A stretch of DNA of 50,236 nucleotides from Acidobacteriaceae bacterium (GCA_003165075.1 PLSM01000194.1:23549-73784), one strand, 5' to 3'; positions 1-8,675 are shown, counted from the stretch's first letter. Notes: a model not told the origin generated them from the letters alone. Numbers and translations: made by a program.

Positions 1-2
1 CC

Positions 3-1460
3 GACTACGACACCAGCGACCGTCTGTACTTCGAGCCGCTCGTGCTTGAAGACGTGCTGGCAATCTACAACCACGAGGCGCAATCTGGCGCACAAATTGG
101 AATGATCGTCCAGTTCGGCGGACAGACCCCACTGAATCTATCTCAGCGGCTGCGCGCAGCGGGCGTGCCCATTATCGGCACTTCGCCGGAATCCATCGAC
201 CTGGCGGAGGACCGCAAGCGCTTTGGCAAGCTGCTGGAAGAGCTTCAGATTCCGCAGCCCGCGGGCGGTACGGCTACCAGCGTAGACGAAGCATTAGCCG
301 TGGGCGAGCGCATCGGATACCCCGTCCTGGTGCGTCCCAGCTATGTCCTGGGCGGGCGCGCGATGGTCATTGCGTACGACGCCGAGGCCGTTGCCCGCTA
401 CATGCGCGAGGCGGTTGAGTACTCGCAGGAACGGCCGGTGCTGGTCGACCACTTCCTTGAGAACGCGATCGAGGTCGACGTGGATGCGCTCTGCGATTCG
501 AAAGACGTGCTCATCGCCGGCATCATGCAGCACATTGAAGAGGCAGGCATCCACTCCGGCGACTCCTCCTGTGTGCTGCCCGCCGTGGGCATTCGCGAAG
601 AGACGCTTGAAGTTCTGCGCACCTACACCCGCAAACTTGCTCTCGCACTCAAGGTCATTGGACTGGTCAATTTGCAGTTCGCCATCCAGCGCGATGCAGA
701 AGACCGCGACCACGTCTACGTGATCGAAGTAAATCCGCGTGCGTCTCGCACCGTTCCCTACGTGTCGAAGGCCACCGGCATTCCGCTCGCCAAGATGGCC
801 GCGCGATTGATGACTGGCCGCACGCTGCGCGAACTGCTGCCTGACCAGCTAGCGTCGGGAAACGACCTCGAAACTGGCACGCATTACTATGTAAAATCGC
901 CGGTCTTTCCCTGGTCAAAGTTCGCCGGGGTGGACACGGTCCTGAGCCCCGAAATGAAATCCACTGGCGAAGTGATGGGCGTGGCGGCGACCTTTGGCGA
1001 GGCTTTTGCCAAGGCGCAACTTTCCGCCGGACAGGTGCTTCCGACCGTGGGCACAGCCTTCTTCAGTGTCAACGACCATGACAAACCTGCGGCCATCGAT
1101 TTGGCGCGGCGCTACGTTCACCTGGGCTTCCGCATCGTAGCCACCGAGGGCACCGCCAACGTGCTTGAAAAGGCCGGCCTTGCCGTCGAGCGGGTCTTCA
1201 AGGTCAAGGAGGGCCGTCCCAACGTGGTGGATCTGATCAAGGGCGACCGCATCCAGTTGATCATCAACACCCCCCGCGGGCAGGACACATTCTTCGACGA
1301 AAAGGCAATTCGCCGGGCCGCGGTGCTGGCGCGAGTTCCAACCATCACCACAATCGCAGCCGCGCAGGCAGCCGCGGAGGGCATCGCGGCCATGCAATTG
1401 CAACACACCACGGTCTACGCCCTGCAGCAATTGCACGCGGCCACCGTAGCCAGCGCCTGA
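3..1460 (+). CDS. carB: Carbamoyl-phosphate synthase large subunit, C-terminal part (5' truncated by window edge)
   Basis: The reading frame is open from base 3 and enters from outside the window. It covers roughly the last 485 of about 1,075 residues. CarB makes carbamoyl phosphate from bicarbonate, ATP and glutamine-derived ammonia for pyrimidine and arginine synthesis. The visible part starts at the [13 protein letters not shown] motif of the second ATP-grasp half (carbamate kinase domain), with the glycine-rich [11 protein letters not shown] loop and the [12 protein letters not shown] metal-binding motif. The C-terminal MGS-like allosteric domain follows (the stretch around [14 protein letters not shown] to the end) and includes the [13 protein letters not shown] strand. 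The frame ends in TGA with no frameshift. Identification is firm; the start lies upstream of the window. Confidence 0.97.
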   Translation, partial: DYDTSDRLYFEPLVLEDVLAIYNHEAQSGAQIGMIVQFGGQTPLNLSQRLRAAGVPIIGTSPESIDLAEDRKRFGKLLEELQIPQPAGGTATSVDEALAVGERIGYPVLVRPSYVLGGRAMVIAYDAEAVARYMREAVEYSQERPVLVDHFLENAIEVDVDALCDSKDVLIAGIMQHIEEAGIHSGDSSCVLPAVGIREETLEVLRTYTRKLALALKVIGLVNLQFAIQRDAEDRDHVYVIEVNPRASRTVPYVSKATGIPLAKMAARLMTGRTLRELLPDQLASGNDLETGTHYYVKSPVFPWSKFAGVDTVLSPEMKSTGEVMGVAATFGEAFAKAQLSAGQVLPTVGTAFFSVNDHDKPAAIDLARRYVHLGFRIVATEGTANVLEKAGLAVERVFKVKEGRPNVVDLIKGDRIQLIINTPRGQDTFFDEKAIRRAAVLARVPTITTIAAAQAAAEGIAAMQLQHTTVYALQQLHAATVASA

Positions 1461-1547
1461 TTTGCTTGAGTTCATTGCGAGCAGCCACATGCGCTGGATT
1501 CCCGCAGAACTGGCAGGAAGGGAACCCGTCGATATTTTCCGGGGTTC

Positions 1548-1553
1548 TACAAT
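1548..1553 (+). promoter_or_regulatory. -10 hexamer TACAAT of a probable leaderless promoter
   Basis: TACAAT (5 of 6 consensus bases) ends exactly 6 nt before the ATG at 1560. No Shine-Dalgarno sequence lies in the usual window. Initiation about 7 nt downstream of the hexamer would start the mRNA at or next to the A of the ATG. No convincing -35 is visible. Confidence 0.4.
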
Positions 1554-1559
1554 AAAGTC

Positions 1560-2621
1560 ATGTTGATTGAAGGTGTTTTTGCTGCCGTCACCACCCCCTT
1601 TTATTCGGATGAGCGAATTTACTTTCGTAAGATCGAAGCCAACATTGCCCGCTACTCCCGCAGCCTGCTTTCAGGCATGGTGGTGCTGGGCTCTACCGGC
1701 GAAGCGGTCGCGCTCAGTGACGAAGAATCGCACGAGGTGTTGCGCACCGCCGCGCAGGCTGCGACTCCCGAAAAGGTCTTGATTGCCGGGGTAGGGCGCG
1801 AAAGCGTCAGATCCACCGTCGAACTTGCCGAGACGGCAGCCCGCCTTCAATATGACGCGGTGCTGGTGCGCACACCCATTTATTACGCAAGGCAGATGTC
1901 TTCGGCGGCTGTGCTCACGCATTTCCGCAGCGTTGGTGACCGTTCGCCGTTACCGGTTCTGCTCTACAACATTCCGCAGTGCGTGCCGTACAACATCCCC
2001 GTCGAAATCGTGGCTGAATTGGCGCAGCACCCGAACATTATCGGCATCAAGGACTCCAGCGGCAGCATCGAGCGCATTCGCGCCCTCATCGCATCCACGC
2101 GCAATGCGCCGCGCCGCACAGAGACCGTCACACCAGTCTTTGAGGCGGTTACGGCCCGGATGCTGAAGCCTGCTGCATCGGAAGGCGAGGGGTCTACGTT
2201 TGTCTCAGCCGGCAAACTTGCCGGGGGCGTTGCTCTTGCAACTGCTCCACCTGCTGCGCCGTTGAAAACCCGCACCAGGGAAGTTGGCTTTCAGGTGCTC
2301 ACCGGCGCAGCGCCCACACTGCTCGACGCCCTCGAATCCGGTGCAGCCGGAGCGGTCCTGGGGTTTGCCGCCTGCGCACCTCAAGCCTGCCAGGAAGTCT
2401 ATTTTGCCTGGAAGGACCACGATCTGAAGCTGGCAGAGGAGAAACTGCAGCGAATTGTCAGGCCGGCCCAGCGCATCACCGGAGAGTTGGGAATCAGTGG
2501 CGTCAAGCACGCCTGCGACTTCAACGGCTACTTCGGCGGCCGCGCCCGTCTCCCGCTTTTGCCGTTGACGGCAGAAGAGAAGTCAGAGGTTGAGGCGCTA
2601 CTCGCCGGCATAAGAAACTGA
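1560..2621 (+). CDS. DapA/NAL-superfamily aldolase-type lyase with an internal insertion
   Basis: This is a class I aldolase of the dihydrodipicolinate synthase / N-acetylneuraminate lyase superfamily. The core signatures are present: the GSTGEA loop at 44-49, Tyr136 in LLYNIP, and the Schiff-base Lys164 in GIKDSSG. The arginine that binds the second carboxylate in true DapA (after the YN-P motif) is absent, since the sequence there is PQCVPYN. The substrate is therefore probably not aspartate semialdehyde, and dapA is not assigned. At 353 aa it is about 55-60 residues longer than usual. The excess is a low-complexity insertion (about 183-242, Ala/Pro/Thr-rich) between the catalytic lysine strand and the FQVLTGAAPTLLDAL strand. 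The start is the first ATG, which lacks a ribosome binding site but follows a -10 box. Substrate unknown. Confidence 0.85.
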   Translation: MLIEGVFAAVTTPFYSDERIYFRKIEANIARYSRSLLSGMVVLGSTGEAVALSDEESHEVLRTAAQAATPEKVLIAGVGRESVRSTVELAETAARLQYDAVLVRTPIYYARQMSSAAVLTHFRSVGDRSPLPVLLYNIPQCVPYNIPVEIVAELAQHPNIIGIKDSSGSIERIRALIASTRNAPRRTETVTPVFEAVTARMLKPAASEGEGSTFVSAGKLAGGVALATAPPAAPLKTRTREVGFQVLTGAAPTLLDALESGAAGAVLGFAACAPQACQEVYFAWKDHDLKLAEEKLQRIVRPAQRITGELGISGVKHACDFNGYFGGRARLPLLPLTAEEKSEVEALLAGIRN

Positions 2622-2730
2622 CGCTGCTCAGCCAGAGGGGTTCTGTTTGTGATCCTTGCAGAGTTGGCGCCCGGCACAGCACAGGAACCCCCAGGCAGGC
2701 GAAGTCTTTAAGAGTCATATCTATATTTGC

Positions 2731-2767
2731 AATGTCCGATAACGTATATTCTGTATAGTTAGACATT
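2731..2767. repeat. AT-rich imperfect inverted repeat between convergent genes
   Basis: Left arm AATGTC-cga-TAAC-g-TATA (2731-2748) and right arm TATA-GTTA-GACATT (2754-2767) enclose a 5-nt loop, with two small bulges in the left arm. It sits in an unusually AT-rich 192-bp gap between the DapA-like gene (+) and the BFN nuclease gene (-). It could be a bidirectional transcription end or a protein-binding palindrome. The gap holds nothing else recognisable. Confidence 0.4.
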
Positions 2768-2813
2768 GAGAGCTCATCCTGCCACCTGTTCTGGACCCCA
2801 GCCATCTGCTTCC

Positions 2814-3302
2814 CTACATCTTGTAGCGGCCCAGGTCTTCATCATTCAAGCCTTCGAGCCAGCCACGAAGCTGTTCCGCTGTGGGCCCTTCCGGTGGACC
2901 TGAAGTGTTCAGCTTTGCCGTCTGCATCACCTGCTCTGAAACAAAGATCGGGCAATCCGAGCGCAGTGCAAGCGCGATGGCATCAGAAGGCCGCGCGTCG
3001 ATGGCCACCGCCTCGTCCTCCTGGCGCAGCCACAACACGGCAAAGAACGTATCATCCCTAAGTTCCGTAATCACAACACGTTCTAGTTGCCCTTTCAAGT
3101 GATGAATGAGATTCCGGGTCAGATCGTGCGTCATGGGCCGCGGTGCCGCCACCTTTTCGATCTCGATAGCGATGGCATTGGCCTCAAATATCCCCACCCA
3201 AATCGGCATTACCGTCTCCGAAGCCACATCCTTGAGAATCACAATCGGCATACTGGTGGCAGGGTCCATCATCAAACCGCGAATGCGCACTTCGATATCC
3301 AT
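2814..3302 (-). CDS. Bifunctional nuclease (BFN/DUF151) family protein
   Basis: A 162-aa protein of the BFN (DUF151) family, small cytosolic proteins found in many bacteria and plants. A few have been shown to have DNase/RNase activity. Family features seen: the N-terminal MDIEVRIRGLMMDP strand, the LPIWVGIFEANAIAIEI-like segment (here MPIWVGIFEANAIAIE), the HDLTRNLI helix and the IDARPSDAIALALR motif. The start at 3302 is chosen over an ATG 21 nt upstream because GGGAGAGAG lies about 6 nt before it and the family N-terminus begins there. The gene follows miaB with a 21-nt gap, so the two are probably co-transcribed. The physiological role is not evident from sequence. Confidence 0.88.
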   Translation of the reverse strand: MDIEVRIRGLMMDPATSMPIVILKDVASETVMPIWVGIFEANAIAIEIEKVAAPRPMTHDLTRNLIHHLKGQLERVVITELRDDTFFAVLWLRQEDEAVAIDARPSDAIALALRSDCPIFVSEQVMQTAKLNTSGPPEGPTAEQLRGWLEGLNDEDLGRYKM

Positions 3303-3323
3303 GCTCTCTCTCCCGCGCTGCAT

Positions 3324-4646
3324 CTATTGGACGGCCTCGCCCAGCAAGCTGTTTGGAAACGCCCCTGTAATCCTGACCTGCCGGTAGGCGCCAGGCGCAG
3401 GTGCAATCAGCGCCGAACTGGTAAAGTTCACCGGCTTGTTCTGGCTGCTGCGGCCAATAATCTGCCCGCGCCCTGGATTCATTCCCTCAACCATGACTTC
3501 TACAATATTACCTATCTGTCTGGAATAATTGATTCTCTGGATCTCGCGCTGGCGGTCGAGCAGCACCTGTAGCCGTTGTGCCTTTTCCGCCTCGGGTATG
3601 GTGTCGATCATGGTCAGTGCCGGCGTATTAGGCCGTGCCGAGTATTTGAAACCGAACACGCAATCGTACTCGACCTCTTGAAGAAGGTCCATGGTCTGTA
3701 TAAAGTCGTCTGCGGTTTCCCCGGGAAAGCCCACGATGATGTCAGTCGACAACGAGATAGGCCGCTTAGCCGCCTTGAGCCACCCGATCCGCTCCAGGTA
3801 CCACTCGCGCGTGTATTCCCTGGCCATCATCTTCAGCACCCGCGATGAACCCGACTGCACGGGAAGGTGTACGTGGTCGCAAAGGGTGGGAACGGCATCG
3901 ATAGCGGCCACAATATCCCGGGTAAAGTCACGGGGGTGGCTGGTGGTAAAGCGCACGCGCCTTATACCTGAGACCTGCCCCACGGCCGCCAGCAACTCGG
4001 CGAAGTTCAACTTCCCTTCCGGATCCCGATAGCTGTTCACGTTCTGTCCCAGCAGTTGAATCTCGGTGTAGCCCTGGTCGGCGATGCGCCGCGCCTCCGC
4101 GAGCACTGAAGATGAGCTGCGGCTGCGCTCCTTGCCGCGCGTATAGGGCACTACGCAGTACGCGCAGAACTTGTCGCAGCCTTCAATGATGGTGATGTAG
4201 CCGCGATAGGGGTTCTGGCGCGAGGTGAATTCGGTCTCGAAGGTCTCTTCGGTCTGCCGGTCATCGAGACCCGTGATGCGCGTCTCCCCGTCCTCAAGCC
4301 GCGCCAGCATTTCAGGCAGCTTGCGATAGGAGGCGGAGCCGGAAACGAGCGAAACGTAGGGCGCCCGCTCAAAGATTTTCTCGCCTTCCTGCTGCGCCAC
4401 GCACCCCAGTACGCCGAATCGTTTGCCGGCTTTGTAGAGTTTCTTGTGGTCGTTGAGGCGGTTGAAGACCTTCTGCTCGGCTTTGTCGCGAATGGAACAG
4501 GTGTTGTAGAGGATCAGGCCGGCATCTTGTTCTAACTCCACCTGCCGGTAGCCCTCGTGCACGAGTGTGCCAATCACCTTTTCCGAGTCATGCGCATTCA
4601 TCTGGCAGCCGAAGGTCTCAAGGTAGAAGGTTTTTTCGGTTGCCAT
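3324..4646 (-). CDS. miaB: tRNA-2-methylthio-N6-dimethylallyladenosine synthase MiaB
   Basis: A radical-SAM methylthiotransferase that adds the 2-methylthio group to i6A37 of tRNAs reading UNN codons. Length (440 aa) is normal. The N-terminal UPF0004 domain carries the three auxiliary-cluster cysteines C14 (TFGCQMN), C50 (NTCSIRD) and C82 (GCVAQ). The radical-SAM motif is C157-x3-C161-x2-C164 (GCDKFCAYC). The SAM-binding and substrate motifs LLGQNVNSY, LPVQSGSSRVLKMM and DIIVGFPGET follow, and a C-terminal TRAM domain occupies about 375-440. It starts at ATG 4646 and is the first gene of a likely miaB-bfn pair. Confidence 0.96.
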   Translation of the reverse strand: MATEKTFYLETFGCQMNAHDSEKVIGTLVHEGYRQVELEQDAGLILYNTCSIRDKAEQKVFNRLNDHKKLYKAGKRFGVLGCVAQQEGEKIFERAPYVSLVSGSASYRKLPEMLARLEDGETRITGLDDRQTEETFETEFTSRQNPYRGYITIIEGCDKFCAYCVVPYTRGKERSRSSSSVLAEARRIADQGYTEIQLLGQNVNSYRDPEGKLNFAELLAAVGQVSGIRRVRFTTSHPRDFTRDIVAAIDAVPTLCDHVHLPVQSGSSRVLKMMAREYTREWYLERIGWLKAAKRPISLSTDIIVGFPGETADDFIQTMDLLQEVEYDCVFGFKYSARPNTPALTMIDTIPEAEKAQRLQVLLDRQREIQRINYSRQIGNIVEVMVEGMNPGRGQIIGRSSQNKPVNFTSSALIAPAPGAYRQVRITGAFPNSLLGEAVQ

Positions 4647-4707
4647 AGCAATCCCAAGTATACCGTGTTCTCAATTCGGCCGGAACCGTACCGGGCTGCG
4701 ATCGACC

Positions 4708-5085
4708 CTAGCGCAGCCCGGTATGCAGGTAGGCCAGCAGCGCGGCCATCTGTTCCTGGGTAAAACGGCCGGAGAAGCCCGGCATCATTCCCTTGCCTGC
4801 GCGAACCACGCTCTGCACCTGGGCGTCCGATGCAGCGGAGCCGCTCGGCAACGTACCCCGTTTGAAGATGTTGTGCAAGTCGGGTGGAACCTTCTTCAGC
4901 GCCAGGTCGTTCTCCTCGTGGCAATGAGCACAGCGAACGGTGTAGAGGTGCTTCCCTTCCGCCTCATGGTCGGTCAGCGGTGGCGTCGAGTGGCAGGCGG
5001 CAAGCCAGCCAAAGCCCGCAGCGAGTTCAACCATCGAAAGTGCCCACGCCGCTCGTCGCCAGGCTTTCCGGCGTGCCTCAGGCAT
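4708..5085 (-). CDS. Lipoprotein monoheme c-type cytochrome
   Basis: A 125-aa class I cytochrome c. An N-terminal basic stretch and hydrophobic segment end in a lipobox LAAC, with Cys31 as the acylated residue, so the protein should be tethered to a membrane facing the periplasm. The heme site is CAHCH (52-56) and the distal ligand is probably Met100 or Met101 in the GMMPGF motif. The start codon overlaps the end of the upstream superoxide dismutase gene by 8 nt, which implies translational coupling. The partner is not known; pairing with an exported SOD suggests an extracytoplasmic redox or oxidative-stress role (inference). Confidence 0.85.
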   Translation of the reverse strand: MPEARRKAWRRAAWALSMVELAAGFGWLAACHSTPPLTDHEAEGKHLYTVRCAHCHEENDLALKKVPPDLHNIFKRGTLPSGSAASDAQVQSVVRAGKGMMPGFSGRFTQEQMAALLAYLHTGLR

Positions 5086-5824
5086 TCGCTTTCTTCTGCG
5101 CGAACTGCCCGCTTACATAATCCCAGTTGAGCACCTGGAAGAACGCTTTCACGTAGTCCGCGCGTCGGTTTTGGTACTTCAGGTAATAGGCGTGCTCCCA
5201 CACGTCCACGGCCAGCACCGGCTTGTGGCCTGCGCTGAGCGGGCTATCTTGGTTGGGCGTGGTCTCAATGGTCAAGGTGCCGTCGGGCAACTGCGTCAGC
5301 CACGCCCAACCGCTGCCAAAGACACTCATGGCGGCCGCCGTCAGCTTGTCTTGGAATGCGGCTTGCGAGCCAAATTTGGCGTCGATGGCCTTGGCTAGTT
5401 CCCCCACAGGGGCAGCGCCGCCCTTGCCCAGCGTGGGCCACCAGAATGAGTGATTGGCATGGCCTCCGCCCTGATTGCGGACGGCGGTACGTGCGGCTTC
5501 GGGCAAGGTGTTCAAGCTCGAAATCAACTCCTCCACCGTCTTCCCTGCCAACTCGGGATGGGCGGCCACGGCGGCGTTCAGGTTATTCACGTAGGCCTGG
5601 TGGTGCTTGTCATGATGCAGGTGCATCGTCTCCGCGTCGAAGCTCGGTTCGAGCGCGTCGTAGGCGTAAGGCAGTGCGGGAAGCGTAAAAGGTCCGGCTG
5701 GGGCCGCGGGCGCGGTCGCCGGAGCCTGGCCGATGGGAAATCCCTCGGCATGCAGCGTTTCAGTCAAGAGCAGGACACTTGCCGCGCCACCAAGGTGCTT
5801 CAGTGCAGTTCGCCGATTCATCAT
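5078..5824 (-). CDS. sodA: Exported Fe/Mn-family superoxide dismutase with Tat-type signal
   Basis: Dismutates superoxide to O2 and H2O2. The 248-aa protein has a twin-arginine leader (NRRTALKH, R4-R5, followed by a hydrophobic stretch), then a Pro/Ala linker, then a complete SOD domain from about residue 46. Metal ligands by alignment are H70, H125, D207 and H211. G120-G121 and Gln192 (in NQDSPL) match the Mn-type outer sphere rather than the Fe-type, though metal use cannot be proven from sequence. A folded-state Tat export to the periplasm is unusual for this family. AAGGAG lies upstream of a double ATG at 5819-5824. It overlaps the cytochrome gene downstream. Confidence 0.92.
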   Translation of the reverse strand: MMNRRTALKHLGGAASVLLLTETLHAEGFPIGQAPATAPAAPAGPFTLPALPYAYDALEPSFDAETMHLHHDKHHQAYVNNLNAAVAAHPELAGKTVEELISSLNTLPEAARTAVRNQGGGHANHSFWWPTLGKGGAAPVGELAKAIDAKFGSQAAFQDKLTAAAMSVFGSGWAWLTQLPDGTLTIETTPNQDSPLSAGHKPVLAVDVWEHAYYLKYQNRRADYVKAFFQVLNWDYVSGQFAQKKANA

Positions 5825-6145
5825 GTTGTTCCAGAGTCTCCTTCCAGTTGGATGCGGCTGGTGAAGAAAGTCTGCGAGGAATTGTGCATGACCGTCAAGA
5901 CCCAGTTTCTGAAGAGGCAGATCTCTCCCGTTTCACCCTAAAAGCAAGATCTGGGAATCAAGCCTCGACTCATTACCTCCGCTATGCTGAATCCATGCTG
6001 CTGCCCACGCTGGCCCAGATCCAGAACGCGCAAAAGATCGTTTACCACCACATGCCGCCCACGCCGCAATATAGTTGGCATTGTCCTCAGCGGCGGAAAC
6101 GTGGACAGCCAGATGTATGCCAATGTACTGACCGGAGCAATCTGA
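5825..6145. other. Intergenic region between divergent sod and hotdog genes
   Basis: This 321-bp stretch separates the divergently transcribed SOD and thioesterase genes and should carry both promoters. I see Shine-Dalgarno sequences at both ends but no convincing -35/-10 pair, no RNA gene and no credible small ORF. Confidence 0.5.
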
Positions 6146-6598
6146 ATGCAGAAATCTGACCACGAGAACCTGGTTCCTCTTCCCCACGCGGCCCAGAATC
6201 GCTGTTTCGGCTGCGGTCCCGCCAATCCCGGCGGCTTGCACCTTGAGTTCCTGCGCGCCGCAGACGGCACCGTCGTCTGCCCCGTCACAATTCCCGACGC
6301 CTTTGAAGGACCGCCCGGCTACCTGCACGGGGGAATCATCGCTACCCTGCTCGACGAGGTTATGAGCAAGGCAGTTCGAGCCCAGGGCTTCACCGCCATG
6401 ACGCGGCACTTGGGCATCGACTACCAGCGCCCGGTCCCCTCCGGTGCGCCCATCCGCATGGAAGCCCGCTTGGTGCGCAGCGAAGGCCGCAAGCACTGGA
6501 CAGAGGCCTCCATTCTCGACGCCGAAGGAACGGCCCTGGCACATGGCAAGGGTCTGTTCATCGAAGTTCGTGTCCACAAGCCGGCTGCGCATCCATAA
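6146..6598 (+). CDS. PaaI-type hotdog-fold thioesterase
   Basis: A 150-aa single hotdog domain of the PaaI/YbgC-like thioesterase superfamily, which hydrolyses acyl- or aryl-CoA thioesters. The N-terminus has the NRCFGCGPANPGGLHLEF signature of one PaaI subfamily. The central helix carries H61-G-G followed by the acidic D70-E71 (HGGIIATLLDE), where the catalytic carboxylate normally lies. GGAG is 8 nt before the ATG. The gene stands alone between divergent sod and convergent flgE. Substrate unknown. Confidence 0.88.
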   Translation: MQKSDHENLVPLPHAAQNRCFGCGPANPGGLHLEFLRAADGTVVCPVTIPDAFEGPPGYLHGGIIATLLDEVMSKAVRAQGFTAMTRHLGIDYQRPVPSGAPIRMEARLVRSEGRKHWTEASILDAEGTALAHGKGLFIEVRVHKPAAHP

Positions 6599-6643
6599 GA
6601 TCCAATCCCGCAGCTTCGCCCATATCTCAATCGGAGCTGTTAT

Positions 6644-6685
6644 GTTGCCGCCACAGGCCCCGGTTAGAGCATCCGCGGCGGCAAC
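6644..6685. terminator. Hairpin between convergent hotdog and flgE genes
   Basis: GTTGCCGCC (6644-6652) pairs perfectly with GGCGGCAAC (6677-6685) across a 24-nt loop. The position between two converging genes suggests transcription termination in both directions, but no U-tract follows, so an intrinsic terminator is uncertain. Confidence 0.35.
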
Positions 6686-6716
6686 GCATTGCCGTTTGAT
6701 CCGATTGAAAAGCGCT

Positions 6717-8000
6717 TTAATGAATCATGTTGATGGTTTCCTGGGTCACGGTATCAAACGTGGTCACCGCCTTGGAATTGGCCTCGAAGGCGCGCTGGGC
6801 GATGATCAGGTTTGAAAACTCGGCCGAGATGTTGACGTTCGACTCCTCGAGCGCCGAATCCTGAATCGTGCCCAGGCCGCCGGATCCCGACGGACCGATT
6901 GATGCTGCACCGCTGGCCAGCGTTGTCGCATAGTCTCCATTGCCTTGCAGCGACAATCCCTGCGGATTGGTCACATTGGCCAGCGCCAGCCTGCCAACGG
7001 CCTGCGTTTGTCCATTCGAGTAGGTCGCTGTCACGGTGCCGTCGGAGCCGATGGTGAAACTCTGGTAGACGCCTGCGGCATAACCGTTCGCAGGAGCTGC
7101 GGGCGCAACGGATTCTGAGTCCTCCTGGGTGATTGTGGGCGCGCCGGTGGAACCGAGCAGATTCCAACTTATGTTCAGGTCGGCGGCGCCATCGGACAAT
7201 CCGGTGAAGCTAAGCGGAATGGAGGAGATATCGCCGGTGCCGGTTCCCACCGTGGTCGCGGTTCCTCCCGTTGGAGTCACGGAGATTAAATTGCCGCCGG
7301 AGTCGAAGGTCATCGTGCCGGTCACCGGCGTCGAGACACCTGAGGTAAAGTCTGTCGCCGGCAGCGCAGCCGAATAGCTCCATGTGTTGTTGCCCATCTG
7401 GGTATAGGTGATCGTGGCCGCATGAGAAACACCCAGCGAATCAAATATCCCCACCGACGCTGGGAAGCCGGTGTTCATATCCGAAGTGCAATCCAGGTTC
7501 GCCGTCATGTTGAAACTGGTGGTCGCCTGCGGCTGCTGCACCTGCCCAATCACCGGAATGTTGATCGCCGTCAAGGGAGCATTGGTGTTCACTACGCCGT
7601 TTACGGCCGGGTAGCCCATCACTTTCAGCCCGCTCGACGTGACCAGGTTGCCGCTGGCATCCTGTGTAAAACTGCCGTCGCGTGTGTAAAGGTTGGAGCT
7701 CCCGTCGCTCACCACAAAAAAGCCGTTGCCGTCCAGCGCCACGTCGTTGGAGGTCATGCCGCTCGTGTTGTACGACCCTTGCGTAAAATCGGTCTGGTTC
7801 GAGGCCACTTGAACGCCCGCCCCTACCTGGATTTCGTTGCCCGACCCGGACGTGCCGATCTGCTGATAGAAAAGATCGGAGAAGTTGGTTGTCTGGGATT
7901 TATATGCCGTCGTGCTCATGTTGGCCAGATTGTTGGCGATAGTATTTAAAGCCGTAGAGTCTGCGTTGAGGCCGCTGAGCGGAATAGAAAAGCTAGCCAT
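6717..8000 (-). CDS. flgE: Flagellar hook protein FlgE
   Basis: The 427-aa hook subunit forms the curved universal joint between rod and filament. The N-terminal rod/hook motif (SGLNADSTALNTIANNLANMST) and C-terminal helix (EFSNLIIAQRAFEANSKAVTTFDTVTQETINMI) are diagnostic. The central part is Gly/Ser/Thr-rich hook surface domain (LYTRDGSFTQDASGNLV; D2/D3). AGGAGG lies 9 nt before the ATG at 8000, which decides this start over one 78 nt upstream. It is the last gene of the minus-strand flagellar cluster. Confidence 0.95.
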   Translation of the reverse strand: MASFSIPLSGLNADSTALNTIANNLANMSTTAYKSQTTNFSDLFYQQIGTSGSGNEIQVGAGVQVASNQTDFTQGSYNTSGMTSNDVALDGNGFFVVSDGSSNLYTRDGSFTQDASGNLVTSSGLKVMGYPAVNGVVNTNAPLTAINIPVIGQVQQPQATTSFNMTANLDCTSDMNTGFPASVGIFDSLGVSHAATITYTQMGNNTWSYSAALPATDFTSGVSTPVTGTMTFDSGGNLISVTPTGGTATTVGTGTGDISSIPLSFTGLSDGAADLNISWNLLGSTGAPTITQEDSESVAPAAPANGYAAGVYQSFTIGSDGTVTATYSNGQTQAVGRLALANVTNPQGLSLQGNGDYATTLASGAASIGPSGSGGLGTIQDSALEESNVNISAEFSNLIIAQRAFEANSKAVTTFDTVTQETINMIH

Positions 8001-8096
8001 CTTGGTCTTCCTCCTGAATCCATCGTTGGTTTGAGCGGGCCTGCGCGGCCAGCTGTTGAGCGCATGGGACGGGGCCATTTGCCGGACGCCCGCGAT

Positions 8097-8675
8097 CTAT
8101 GTACCGTACGGCTTCCCGCCAAGCGATTGAGCCACGCGTTGCGCCGCCGGGTTGCCCTTGGGAACGCCGAGATTCCCGGGAGCATATTGAGCCGCGGCAG
8201 TGCGTGCCGCCCGCATGCTTGCCGCGGTTGCTCCCGCTCCCTCTTGCTGTGCTGCAGCCGGGCTGCTTCCCTTCTGCGCCACGGCCGTAGGAACCGGTGC
8301 ACCGGCTCCGGCCGTGCCCGTGGACGCCGCACTGCCTGCCGCGCCGCTCAAGGGGCCTGCGGTCGTCTTTACGGCTGAACTGCTGGCCGAACTCCCCAGT
8401 GCCGTCGACAGGTTCTGGTTGATTGAGATCAGCTGCTCCAGGCTGTTTACGTTCACCAGTTGGTTGATGTACTCATTGGGATCGGTGTCCGCCGTGGGGT
8501 CCTGATTCTGCATCTCGGTCACCAGCAAGGTCAGAAAGTCGTTGGCCGAAATGGTTGCCGAGTCGCTGCTGGAGCTGCTGTCTGTGCTGCCCGTCGAGTT
8601 ATCCATAGGATTTGCGGCGGGTAGCGCCTGCCCCGGCGCCGCCGCATGACTCCAGATTCCTGTTGCAGTTCCCAT
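8097..8675 (-). CDS. flgD: Short flagellar hook-capping protein FlgD
   Basis: A 192-aa FlgD that caps the growing hook and is needed for FlgE assembly. The conserved N-terminal part is clear (NDFLTLLVTEMQNQDPTADTDPNEYINQLVNVNSLEQLISIN, about 48-90). The rest is Ala/Gly/Ser-rich low-complexity sequence and lacks the Tudor/FnIII-like C-terminal domains usually found in FlgD of 220-280 aa. The start at 8675 is supported by GGGAGGGGAA directly upstream. It lies between fliK and flgE, the usual order. Confidence 0.88.
   Translation of the reverse strand: MGTATGIWSHAAAPGQALPAANPMDNSTGSTDSSSSSDSATISANDFLTLLVTEMQNQDPTADTDPNEYINQLVNVNSLEQLISINQNLSTALGSSASSSAVKTTAGPLSGAAGSAASTGTAGAGAPVPTAVAQKGSSPAAAQQEGAGATAASMRAARTAAAQYAPGNLGVPKGNPAAQRVAQSLGGKPYGT

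Noticed and set aside
2521..2805. 94-codon minus-strand frame between the DapA-like gene and the BFN gene
   Set aside because: It overlaps the 3' end of a well-supported gene on the other strand and contains the AT-rich palindrome; no ribosome site.
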